Assembly: GCA_002707085.1 (NCBI GenBank)
Contig: PALY01000056.1
Coordinates: forward strand, 6,799-14,015
Reading direction: 5' to 3'
DNA from: Deltaproteobacteria bacterium
GTDB lineage: Bacteria > Myxococcota_A > UBA796
DNA length: 7,217 nucleotides
Positions 1 to 6,071 of this stretch are shown here, in pieces. Below the pieces are notes generated by a model. It searched no databases, was not told the DNA's origin, and saw only the letters and a list, made by a program, of their open reading frames with translations. The stretch's first letter is position 1, and every line of letters begins with the position of its first letter. A program made the position numbers and the translations under genes.

Positions 1-118
1 GGATGCAGGGTGGCCTGAGTGGAAGGCCTGGTCGGATGTGCCGGCTGTAGCGGGCTTGGTTCCTCCTCCTCCTCCGGCAGCCACACCGCCGCCACCGCCA
101 CCCATCGATTCCGAATAG
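1..118 (+). CDS. C-terminal end of a protein with a GYF_2-like domain and proline tail (partial)
   Basis: An open frame enters from the left edge (first complete codon at base 2) and stops at TAG 116-118, giving the last 38 residues. They begin DAGWPEWKAWSDVPAVAGL, which matches the end of a GYF_2 domain: the Gly-x-x-x-Trp pattern, then Val-Pro, then a hydrophobic residue and Leu. It lines up with RQGMGEWVPAKQVPELQSL in the SPFH gene at 1356. A tail of five prolines, Ala-Ala-Thr and six prolines follows. The stop is 6 bases before the next ATG, so this is probably the preceding gene of the same operon. It could be another SPFH paralogue, a GYF_2 protein of another kind, or a PspA-like partner; the rest lies outside the window. 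The frame call is strong and the domain call moderate because only the last strand region is visible. Confidence 0.75.
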   Translation, partial: DAGWPEWKAWSDVPAVAGLVPPPPPAATPPPPPPIDSE

Positions 119-124
119 GTAGGT
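117..124 (+). promoter_or_regulatory. Ribosome binding site overlapping the upstream stop codon
   Basis: AGGTAGGT lies directly before ATG 125 and begins within the TAG stop of the preceding gene. The AGG core is close to the start, so translation probably depends partly on ribosomes ending the upstream gene (translational coupling, inferred). Confidence 0.4.
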
Positions 125-1198
125 ATGGCTGAAACCCACCCATGTTCTGGTTGTGGGGCAGATCTTCAGTGGTCACCTGGTGATGGCGATCTGAAGTGTC
201 TGTATTGTGGAACTACGACCAAAGTGACGCATACAGAGCAGATTACGCCCATCGTTGAGCATGATTTGTATGCCACCTTGATGTCGGCGCCCAAAGGTTG
301 GGGCCAGGAAGTGAATGAATTCCGGTGTACAGCTTGTGGGGCATTTACGGCGGTAGAACCTCATGTCACCGCGACTGAATGTGCTTTCTGTGGAACCACG
401 CAAATGGAAGTGCAGCCCACCGAAGAAGACGTGCTTCGACCGGAAAGTTTGCTGCCTTTTGGAATAGAAAAGAAGACTGCGAAGAGTGGGTTTCAGAAAT
501 GGATCAAAACGCTTTGGTTTCGCCCCAATGATTTGAAACAGCGTGCCAAGATGGATGGATTGGCGGGTGTGTATGTGCCGATTTGGACCTTTGACGCACT
601 CACGGATTCAGACTGGAATGCAGAAGCGGGCTTTCACTACTATGTGACGGTTTCCTATACGGATTCAAAGGGGAACTCTCGAACACGCCAAGAGCAGCGC
701 ACGAGATGGGAGTGGCGGAATGGTCGTGTGAAGCGACGTTTTGATGACTGGCTTGTCCAGGCGTCGTTTGGTTTGTCTCAGGAGTTGTTCGAAGGCTTGT
801 TGCCCTATGACACATCCGGCCTTGTTCCCTACAACACCAAGTACTTGGCTGGGTTTGTGGCAGAGCGGTACCAGATGTCTTTGGAAGATGGGTGGGGCGT
901 GGGCAAAAAAGGGATGTCTGTAGTGGTACGCAATGCATGCGCCAACGACATTCCTGGAGATACCTACCGAAACTTGAGTGTCTCCACGCGGTGGTCACAC
1001 GAGACGTTCAAGCATTGCTTGGTTCCAGTGTGGATGTCCGCCTATCGATACAAGGACAAGGTGTACCACTACGTCGTGAATGGGGTCACGGGCAAGATGC
1101 ACGGCACAGCGCCATACAGTGTCTTAAAAATCTTGGGTGCAGTCGTTTTGAGTGCAGTGGTTATTGCTGGGTTGTACTACTGGGCGAACGAACAATAG
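125..1198 (+). CDS. Tandem zinc-ribbon protein with C-terminal membrane anchor (YdjG-like)
   Basis: A 357-residue protein. The N-terminus carries two zinc ribbons: C7-x2-C10 with C25-x2-C28, and C68-x2-C71 with C86-x2-C89. A long soluble middle region contains patches typical of this family, including YLAGFVAERY (240-249), LVPVW (299-303) and a VNGVTGK motif at 318-324. One hydrophobic helix at about 336-353 ends four residues before the C-terminus, so the protein is probably tail-anchored with its body in the cytoplasm. Databases often label such proteins 'primosomal protein N-prime' or 'TFIIB-type zinc ribbon' because of the ribbons alone; there is no helicase domain here. The nearest described relative by architecture is B. 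subtilis YdjG, a membrane partner of a PspA/SPFH complex. It lies between a GYF_2 gene and an SPFH gene, which supports a role as membrane anchor of that complex. Molecular function is inferred, not shown. Confidence 0.8.
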   Translation: MAETHPCSGCGADLQWSPGDGDLKCLYCGTTTKVTHTEQITPIVEHDLYATLMSAPKGWGQEVNEFRCTACGAFTAVEPHVTATECAFCGTTQMEVQPTEEDVLRPESLLPFGIEKKTAKSGFQKWIKTLWFRPNDLKQRAKMDGLAGVYVPIWTFDALTDSDWNAEAGFHYYVTVSYTDSKGNSRTRQEQRTRWEWRNGRVKRRFDDWLVQASFGLSQELFEGLLPYDTSGLVPYNTKYLAGFVAERYQMSLEDGWGVGKKGMSVVVRNACANDIPGDTYRNLSVSTRWSHETFKHCLVPVWMSAYRYKDKVYHYVVNGVTGKMHGTAPYSVLKILGAVVLSAVVIAGLYYWANEQ

Positions 1199-1261
1199 GC
1201 CGCTTCCAGTCGGCTGCTTGAATTGCGATTTGAAGCAGTACAAAACCGATTCTCGATTGTG

Positions 1262-1267
1262 TATACT
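1262..1267 (+). promoter_or_regulatory. Possible -10 box upstream of the SPFH gene
   Basis: TATACT sits 94 bases before ATG 1356, inside the 157-base gap 1199-1355. The -35 position at 17-base spacing (1239-1244, TACAAA) matches only three of six consensus bases. This could be an internal promoter giving the SPFH and four-helix genes independent expression. The rest of the gap shows no open frame with a ribosome binding site and only short 4-bp stems, so no terminator is called. Confidence 0.3.
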
Positions 1268-1355
1268 TTGGCGTCTGCACATCTGTTCAATTGCGCTTGG
1301 GGGCGCTTCTTGATGGACGCAACCGTATCGGTAGGAATCCGGGGGAAAAGTTAGT

Positions 1356-2528
1356 ATGGCTCTTGTTGACGTAGTTAGATGGAATGCTCCGAAAGGCGTG
1401 TATGCGGTCAAGCATCCGAAAAAGGATTTGGGTACCTGGACCCAACTGATTGTTCAGGAAACTCAGGAAGCGATGTTGATGAAGGAAGGGCGGTACTTTG
1501 GGCCGTTCGGTCCTGGTCGTCACACTTTGGATACGAAGAACTTTCCATTGCTGGAAAAGTTCATCCGGATTCCATTCGGTGGAGACACGCCGTTCACTGC
1601 AGAAGTTTGGTTCGTTAATCAGTCGATTGCGCTGGACGTGAAATGGGGCACAGCGAATCCCATGCAGCTGAAGGATCCGGAATACAACATCATGTTGCCG
1701 GTTCGAGCATTTGGGCAGTTTGGTGTGAAAATCACCAATTCAAAGAAGTTTTTAAGCAAGCTTGTTGGAACGCTTCCTTCTTTTAAGGCCGAAGACCTTC
1801 GATCCTATTTTAAGGGCATGGTGTTGGCCCGAACCAAGGATTTGGTTGCGGAACACATCATGCACAAGAAGATCTCCATTTTGGAGATTTCAGCCTATCT
1901 CTCCGATGTGTCAGAACTGTTGGAGCATGCGCTTGCGAGTGAATTTGAAGAATTTGGTTTTGAACTCATCAAGTTCCGTGTCATGTCGATTTCTGCACCG
2001 GAAGATGACCCTGCAGTTGTTCGACTGAAGGAAGCGTTGGCCAAGAAAGCTGAAATGGACATTATTGGGTACAACTACCAGCAGGAACGTTCCTTTGAGG
2101 TCATGCAGGCTGCCGCCAAGAACGAAGGTGCGGGTGGTCAGGTGATGGGTGCCGGAATGGGTGCCGGAATGGGGCTTGGCATGGGTGCCGCTGTCGGTGG
2201 ACAAATGGGCAACGTGATGAGCCAAATGAATACTGCGACACCTCCGGCAGCTCCGGGCGCCCCCAGCCCATTTGGTGGCGGCGCCCCCAAGGTCGAATTT
2301 TTTGTTCATCTGAATGGTCAACAGATGGGGCCGTACCCGATGGCCACACTCAAACAGGGTGCGGACTCTGGTCAGTTCACGGGCGACACACCCGTATGGC
2401 GCCAGGGCATGGGTGAATGGGTGCCTGCGAAACAGGTCCCTGAACTACAGTCCTTGTTTCAGTCGTCCGGCCCACCTCCGTTTGGTGGCGGCGGCGGTGG
2501 AGGTCCTCCACCATTTACAGGCTCTTAG
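1356..2528 (+). CDS. SPFH-domain protein with C-terminal GYF_2 domain (YdjI-type)
   Basis: A 390-residue protein. The first ~260 residues form a YdjI-type SPFH (band-7/stomatin-like) domain, the family once annotated as 'virion core protein'. It has no obvious N-terminal membrane helix, so it should depend on partners for membrane contact. A Met/Gly-rich linker contains four tetrapeptides, MGAG MGAG MGLG MGAA (residues 264-279). After a Pro-rich stretch comes a GYF_2 domain (about 313-368) with FFVHLNGQQMGPY at its start and GMGEWVPAKQVPEL near its end. The tail (370-390) is two PPPF motifs around seven glycines. SPFH proteins usually oligomerise into membrane scaffolds; B. subtilis YdjI links a PspA homologue to membrane proteins YdjG/YdjH. 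The GYF_2 domain may recruit proline-rich partners (inference). GGGGG at 1341-1345 precedes the ATG as a purine-rich ribosome site. The next gene starts 18 bases after the stop. Confidence 0.85.
   Translation: MALVDVVRWNAPKGVYAVKHPKKDLGTWTQLIVQETQEAMLMKEGRYFGPFGPGRHTLDTKNFPLLEKFIRIPFGGDTPFTAEVWFVNQSIALDVKWGTANPMQLKDPEYNIMLPVRAFGQFGVKITNSKKFLSKLVGTLPSFKAEDLRSYFKGMVLARTKDLVAEHIMHKKISILEISAYLSDVSELLEHALASEFEEFGFELIKFRVMSISAPEDDPAVVRLKEALAKKAEMDIIGYNYQQERSFEVMQAAAKNEGAGGQVMGAGMGAGMGLGMGAAVGGQMGNVMSQMNTATPPAAPGAPSPFGGGAPKVEFFVHLNGQQMGPYPMATLKQGADSGQFTGDTPVWRQGMGEWVPAKQVPELQSLFQSSGPPPFGGGGGGGPPPFTGS
2145..2192 (+). repeat. Four in-frame 12-base units encoding Met-Gly tetrapeptides
   Basis: Two perfect copies of ATGGGTGCCGGA (2145-2156, 2157-2168) are followed by the diverged units ATGGGGCTTGGC and ATGGGTGCCGCT. 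They encode MGAG, MGAG, MGLG and MGAA in the linker between the SPFH and GYF_2 domains. Being a multiple of three, copy-number change would alter linker length without a frameshift. Confidence 0.85.
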
Positions 2529-2535
2529 GCCCCAA

Positions 2536-2541
2536 AGGGAG
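2536..2541 (+). promoter_or_regulatory. Shine-Dalgarno site of the four-helix membrane protein gene
   Basis: AGGGAG lies 5 bases before ATG 2547 in the 18-base space after the SPFH stop. No promoter fits in that space, so the two genes are almost certainly co-transcribed. Confidence 0.65.
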
Positions 2542-2546
2542 AAAAT

Positions 2547-3308
2547 ATGTCACAGGAAAACGTGAAGCGATCAATCGGGATTCAGCTTCTGATCATGGCT
2601 GCCTTTATTGGCGTCTTCTTGGCAGCCATCTCGTTGGTTGGCGGTGGCTTTGAAAACCGTGGCTCTCGTTTTTGGGTCACGTTGATCAGCATCATTTTTG
2701 CACAGGTCCTTTGGTTCAACGTTCCTGTTTGGCTGGCCGCGACCGATGCTCGCAACAAGGATTCCTTTCCCTTCCAGTTCACAGCGGTGACCTTCTGCAC
2801 GATGTATGCAGCCGGTGTTTTTGTGATGGCGCTGGTCGTTGTTTTCACCGACATACCGTCGCCATGGGTGACGTTGGCCCACTTGATTCTACTGTTTTTC
2901 TTGGCCGCCAGTCTCGGTATGTATTCGATGGCGGGTCGAGCCATCGATAGTATGGATGCAGCAGACAAACGGGACAAAGCAGGCCACCAACAGTTGGTTT
3001 TGCATGTTCAGGCTGTTTGCGATCGCGCGAGCATGGTGGAGTCGCCATTGGGGAAGGCTGCACAGACGGCTCTGGCTGAACTTAAAGAGGCGATGCAGTA
3101 TGCGACCGGTGAATCCATTCCTGGAAGCGAGGGTGCTGATGCAGAAATCACACGGCATTTATCCCAGATAGAGGGATTTTTGGTCGATCTGGAAGGTGCT
3201 GCGGATGACGAAGCGGTTCAAGGCTTCGTTGACCAGGTTGTGCGCGAAGTGAAGTTGGCAAAAATGGCGATAGACCGACGCGAAAAGCTAATCTTGTCTT
3301 TACGCTGA
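2547..3308 (+). CDS. Four-helix membrane protein with helical cytosolic tail, function unknown
   Basis: A 253-residue protein I do not recognise. Four hydrophobic segments are visible at about 10-31, 42-65, 77-101 and 107-128. Positive charges flank the N-terminus (K7, R8) and the end of helix 4 (R131, then K141, R142, K144), so both ends should be cytoplasmic by the positive-inside rule. The remaining ~120 residues are charged, probably mostly helical, and contain two acidic patches (around GSEGADAE and LEGAADDEA). There are no zinc ligands, no GYF_2 domain and no catalytic motif. It sits 18 bases behind the SPFH gene, so it most likely belongs to the same complex. It could take the place of the membrane partner YdjH in the B. 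subtilis system, though I see no sequence resemblance to it. ATG 2547 is supported by its ribosome site. Confidence 0.8.
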   Translation: MSQENVKRSIGIQLLIMAAFIGVFLAAISLVGGGFENRGSRFWVTLISIIFAQVLWFNVPVWLAATDARNKDSFPFQFTAVTFCTMYAAGVFVMALVVVFTDIPSPWVTLAHLILLFFLAASLGMYSMAGRAIDSMDAADKRDKAGHQQLVLHVQAVCDRASMVESPLGKAAQTALAELKEAMQYATGESIPGSEGADAEITRHLSQIEGFLVDLEGAADDEAVQGFVDQVVREVKLAKMAIDRREKLILSLR

Positions 3309-3316
3309 AGATGTAG

Positions 3317-3330
3317 CAGGCCTGTTTTTT
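3317..3330 (+). terminator. Possible weak terminator after the SPFH operon
   Basis: The palindrome CAGGCCTG is followed immediately by six Ts, 8 bases past the operon's last stop. Allowing a GGCC loop, only about four pairs (one a G-T) can form, so it is a weak candidate. It lies in the 29-base gap between converging genes. Confidence 0.25.
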
Positions 3331-3337
3331 CGACGGT

Positions 3338-3769
3338 CTAAGCGCTTCGGCCTTCCATGATGGCTTGGTACTTTGGCTTGAGCATGAATGCTCGAACAAT
3401 GCATACGATCCAGATGAGCATATTGAACGAATTCTGGCCGTCAGTGGGGTAATTGGGATCGTCGCCAGAAAACATCGCTATGAGTGTTGGAAGCATGTAA
3501 AACGCGCCCTCCATGAGCCATGCCTTCTGTTTTGCTTGTTTCCCGATCCATACAATTCCGATCCCGCTCAGAACGGGAATGAAACACCAAATCATCCACA
3601 AGTGGCTTACGGGTTTACCATTGGTCGCATTGGGTTGGGGTGTGTGAACGTGTGGGGCTGCAGTGGCTTGTTGTGGGGTCGTTGAACGAACGCTCTGGGC
3701 CGCACCGCACGCTGTACATCTATTGGTACTCTCATCGACGGGTGATTCACAAAATTCACAGGCGCGCAT
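3338..3769 (-). CDS. Small zinc-ribbon protein with three predicted membrane helices
   Basis: A 143-residue protein. A compact zinc ribbon uses C4-x2-C7 and C18-x2-C21. A flexible Thr/Pro/Ala/His-rich linker (about 27-55) leads to hydrophobic segments at about 56-75, 86-100 and 114-131. The first 26 residues match the divergent gene starting at 3945 at 17 of 26 positions, including all four cysteines and CTACGA, so the two share an origin; their membrane parts do not look alike. The start at 3769 puts the first cysteine at position 4 exactly as in the paralogue, and GGGGT lies a few bases upstream as a modest ribosome site. Gene end faces the end of the SPFH operon across 29 bases. Function unknown; a regulatory or accessory membrane protein is a guess from architecture. 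Confidence 0.8.
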   Translation of the reverse strand: MRACEFCESPVDESTNRCTACGAAQSVRSTTPQQATAAPHVHTPQPNATNGKPVSHLWMIWCFIPVLSGIGIVWIGKQAKQKAWLMEGAFYMLPTLIAMFSGDDPNYPTDGQNSFNMLIWIVCIVRAFMLKPKYQAIMEGRSA

Positions 3770-3944
3770 GTCTTTACCCCAGATTGTAATCGGGTCCGGC
3801 AGCGACCCATGAGTGTATAGAAAACGATTCTAAACAAATGCTTATCCGATAGAACTGTATTTAGGACGCATAAAATCTGCATCTGATCTATAGTTGGTGG
3901 CCCGCTCAGTGAGTGTTGGCGGTTTTGATTTTAAGGAGGTTAAA
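3770..3944. promoter_or_regulatory. Divergent promoter region between the two zinc-ribbon paralogues
   Basis: This 175-base region must hold promoters for both small genes. For the plus-strand gene, TAAAAT (3871-3876) and TATAGT (3889-3894) are possible -10 boxes, but neither has a good -35 at normal spacing. For the minus-strand gene, the reverse complement near 3815-3820 reads TATACA. No long inverted repeat that would mark a clear operator is visible. The role is inferred from gene orientation. Confidence 0.4.
3932..3940 (+). promoter_or_regulatory. Near-perfect Shine-Dalgarno site that fixes the small gene's start
   Basis: TAAGGAGGT, a near-complete anti-16S match, lies 4 bases before ATG 3945. 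It is the strongest ribosome site in the window. It shows the gene starts at 3945 and not at the in-frame TTG at 3894. Confidence 0.85.
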
Positions 3945-4193
3945 ATGCGTTCTTGTGAGTATTGCGGCGGCGCTGTAGATGATGCGACAAATAAGTGTAC
4001 AGCTTGTGGTGCCACACAAAGCACATCACCTCCAGCCCCAGCCCCTGCTGCTGCTGCTGCGGCACCTGTTTACATCAACCAAGCGCCAGCGGCCCCTCAA
4101 AAAGAGAAGGGCAGTTGGGGTTGTTTGATTGGTTGGGTCGTGATCTTCTGGCCCGTCGCAATCATTTACTACTTGCAACGTCGTTGGGATTGA
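3945..4193 (+). CDS. Small zinc-ribbon protein with single C-terminal membrane helix
   Basis: An 82-residue protein. The zinc ribbon (C4-x2-C7, C18-x2-C21) is followed by a Pro/Ala-rich linker (about 28-51, including a run of six alanines) and one hydrophobic helix at about 59-77, ending in the basic cap QRRW. It is thus a tail-anchored membrane protein with a cytosolic zinc ribbon. The first 26 residues are paralogous to the divergent gene ending at 3338. The start was chosen from the very strong Shine-Dalgarno site and because it aligns with the paralogue's start. Its very strong ribosome site suggests high expression. The stop lies only 10 bases from the end of the convergent aspS. Small proteins of this shape are common and mostly uncharacterised; I give no function. 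Confidence 0.82.
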   Translation: MRSCEYCGGAVDDATNKCTACGATQSTSPPAPAPAAAAAAPVYINQAPAAPQKEKGSWGCLIGWVVIFWPVAIIYYLQRRWD

Positions 4194-4203
4194 TTCCCAC
4201 GCG

Positions 4204-5982
4204 CTAGTCGTCTGATGGTTCTTTGCTGGTGACCACATTGCTGACGTGCAGTTCGTCGAGCTGTTCGTTGGCCACGAGATTCGGCGCTCCCGCCATAAGG
4301 TCTTGGGCGGTTGTGGTTTTCGGAAATGCGATGACGTCGCGGATGTTTTCAGTTCCACAGAGCATCATGCACCATCTGTCAAAGCCCATCGCGAGACCCC
4401 CATGTGGTGGAGCGCCGTACTGAAGTGCGTCGATCAGGAAGCCAAACTTGTCCTTGGCTTCTTCCTCGCTCAGGCCGAGTGCGGTGAAGATTTGAGCCTG
4501 TAGCTTCGCATCATGGATTCGGATCGAGCCACCGCCGATCTCGTATCCATTGCATACCAAGTCGTAGGCGTCGGACAGGATGTCGCCCATTTTGTCTGTG
4601 CCCAACCATCCAATGTGTTCATCGAGTGGTTTGGTGAATGGGTGATGCATGCTGGTCCATATTTCATTGTCTTCGTCCCATTCGAAATTGGGGAAGTCAA
4701 CGACCCAGACAAAGGCGAAGGTATTCGCGGGAATGAGTTCTCGTTGTCGAGCAATCTGTTCTCGCAACTTGCCCAAACCGGCGTGTACGTGTGCTGCGGG
4801 ACCTGCTCCGACGAGGACGACGTCACCAACTTCTACGTCGGGGATCATGGCTCGATACTTTTCTTCGACCTTGGATAGTGGACCAGACCAACCATCTGCA
4901 TTCACCTTGCCCCAAAGCAGTCCACCCAATCGGTACCGTCGGACGAACTCGGTCCATCCATCAATCACCTTGCGGCTGGTTCCTTCGACGGCCCCTTTGA
5001 CCACCATGGCCTTCACGATGCCGCCGGCTTCCACAGCTCTTCCAATCACTTGGAATTCACTGCCAGCCCAATCGAGGGTGGTGTGTTCCATGCCAAACCG
5101 CATGTCGGGAGCATCTCGACCGAACCGAGTCATGGCTTCCGCGTAGGTGATGATTGGAATCTCGCCGACTTCTACGTCAATCACGTCTTTCCATACTTCA
5201 CGGACCAGCCCATTGGCGATTTCGATGACCAGTTCACGGGTCGCAAAGCTGAGTTCGACATCGATTTGGGTGAATTCAGGTTGGCGATCTGCACGAAGAT
5301 CTTCATCTCGGAAGCATTTTACGATTTGGAAGTACCGGTCCATACCGGAGACCATCAACAGCTGCTTAAAGATCTGTGGACTTTGGGGAAGTGCGTACCA
5401 GTGCCCTGGGTGTACCCGAGAGGGGACCAAGTAATCGCGGGCGCCTTCTGGAGTGGACCGGTTGAGGATCGGCGTTTCGATTTCGTAAAAGCCCGCAGCA
5501 TCCATGTAACGACGGGTACTCAGTGCGGCCTTATGGCGGATCATGAGCGAGTTTTGTAGCGGTCTGCGGCGCAGGTCTAAATACCGATACTGCAGTCGAA
5601 CTTCTTCACTGGCACGCGCGTCGTCGCTGATTTGAAATGGGAGCGGTTTGGTTCTTGAGAGGATGCGAACCCGTGAAGCAATGACTTCGATGGCACCTGT
5701 GTCCATGTTTTGGTTTACGGCTTGTTCGGAACGGGCGTGAACGACGCCGTCCACTTCAAGCACGTACTCAAGGCGGGTTGCTTTGGCGTCGGTCCAGGCT
5801 TCGTCTCCACAAGAGTCGTTGAGGGTGATCTGTACAGTTCCATAGCGGTCGCGCAAGATGAGAAACATCACGCCACCTTTGTCTCGTACCGATTCGGCCC
5901 ACCCATGTAGGGTGACGGTTTCACCAGAATGTTCGGCTCGAAGCTCTCCACAGGTGTGTGTGCGTCGTTTGATGCTTTCCAT
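4204..5982 (-). CDS. aspS: Aspartyl-tRNA synthetase, bacterial type
   Basis: A 592-residue class II synthetase that charges tRNA with aspartate in the cytoplasm; E. coli AspRS is about 590. An N-terminal OB-fold anticodon-binding domain covers about 1-110. The catalytic core shows motif 1 around RRYMDAAGFYEIETP (157-171), the QSPQ element (200-203), motif 2 with FRDEDLRADRQPEFTQ (224-239) and motif 3 with GFDR (533-536). The bacteria-specific GAD insertion lies at roughly 300-410. All expected catalytic residues are present, including R225 and E227 of motif 2 and R536 of motif 3. The start is supported by GGAGAG (5988-5993 on the opposite strand), 5 bases upstream. Whether it is specific for tRNA-Asp or also charges tRNA-Asn is open: the two residues used to tell these apart are K35 and Q87, matching neither class as I recall it. 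It is divergent from the epimerase gene. Confidence 0.97.
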   Translation of the reverse strand: MESIKRRTHTCGELRAEHSGETVTLHGWAESVRDKGGVMFLILRDRYGTVQITLNDSCGDEAWTDAKATRLEYVLEVDGVVHARSEQAVNQNMDTGAIEVIASRVRILSRTKPLPFQISDDARASEEVRLQYRYLDLRRRPLQNSLMIRHKAALSTRRYMDAAGFYEIETPILNRSTPEGARDYLVPSRVHPGHWYALPQSPQIFKQLLMVSGMDRYFQIVKCFRDEDLRADRQPEFTQIDVELSFATRELVIEIANGLVREVWKDVIDVEVGEIPIITYAEAMTRFGRDAPDMRFGMEHTTLDWAGSEFQVIGRAVEAGGIVKAMVVKGAVEGTSRKVIDGWTEFVRRYRLGGLLWGKVNADGWSGPLSKVEEKYRAMIPDVEVGDVVLVGAGPAAHVHAGLGKLREQIARQRELIPANTFAFVWVVDFPNFEWDEDNEIWTSMHHPFTKPLDEHIGWLGTDKMGDILSDAYDLVCNGYEIGGGSIRIHDAKLQAQIFTALGLSEEEAKDKFGFLIDALQYGAPPHGGLAMGFDRWCMMLCGTENIRDVIAFPKTTTAQDLMAGAPNLVANEQLDELHVSNVVTSKEPSDD

Positions 5983-6071
5983 GATGTCTCTCCACTGCAG
6001 TGCAGCCGTCTAATTCAAACCACTGGATGGCGCTGTTGGTTATTCACCCTGAATCTTCGATGGAGAGTGAG
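5983..6071. promoter_or_regulatory. Divergent aspS / epimerase intergenic region with short palindrome
   Basis: These 89 bases must contain the starts of transcription for aspS and probably for the epimerase gene. A perfect 10-base palindrome, CACTGCAGTG, occupies 5993-6002 and touches the aspS ribosome site. No convincing -35/-10 pair is visible on either strand. No T-box leader for aspS is recognisable, and the space is too short for one. Confidence 0.4.
6062..6067 (+). promoter_or_regulatory. Shine-Dalgarno site that fixes the epimerase start
   Basis: GGAGAG lies 4 bases before ATG 6072. It supports that ATG over the in-frame GTG at 6000 and the ATG at 6060, which the site itself overlaps. 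Confidence 0.65.

Noticed and set aside
62..103. CCT/CCG/CCA repeats as a possible microsatellite
   Set aside because: They simply encode the proline tail with mixed codons and no perfect long unit.
600..998. A 132-codon minus-strand frame antisense to the zinc-ribbon gene
   Set aside because: The opposite strand carries a conserved-family protein; the antisense product is Ser/Thr/Pro/His-rich, as expected of a shadow frame.
125..1198. Calling the tandem zinc-ribbon protein a PriA-like helicase
   Set aside because: Only zinc ribbons are shared; there are no Walker or helicase motifs, and a C-terminal membrane helix is present.
1285..1302. A GCGC-TTGGGG-GCGC stem as a terminator of the zinc-ribbon gene
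   Set aside because: The stem is only 4 bp and is not followed by a T-run.
3894..3944. An upstream TTG start adding 17 residues to the small zinc-ribbon gene
   Set aside because: There is no ribosome site before it, while ATG 3945 has a near-perfect one and aligns with the paralogue's start.
4223..5910. Several plus-strand open frames of 60-169 codons across aspS
   Set aside because: They are antisense to a full-length, motif-complete AspRS and have no ribosome sites or family features.
6000..6071. Longer forms of the epimerase starting at GTG 6000 or ATG 6060
   Set aside because: The GGAGAG site lies before ATG 6072 and overlaps the 6060 start; the Rossmann motif is normally at the very N-terminus.
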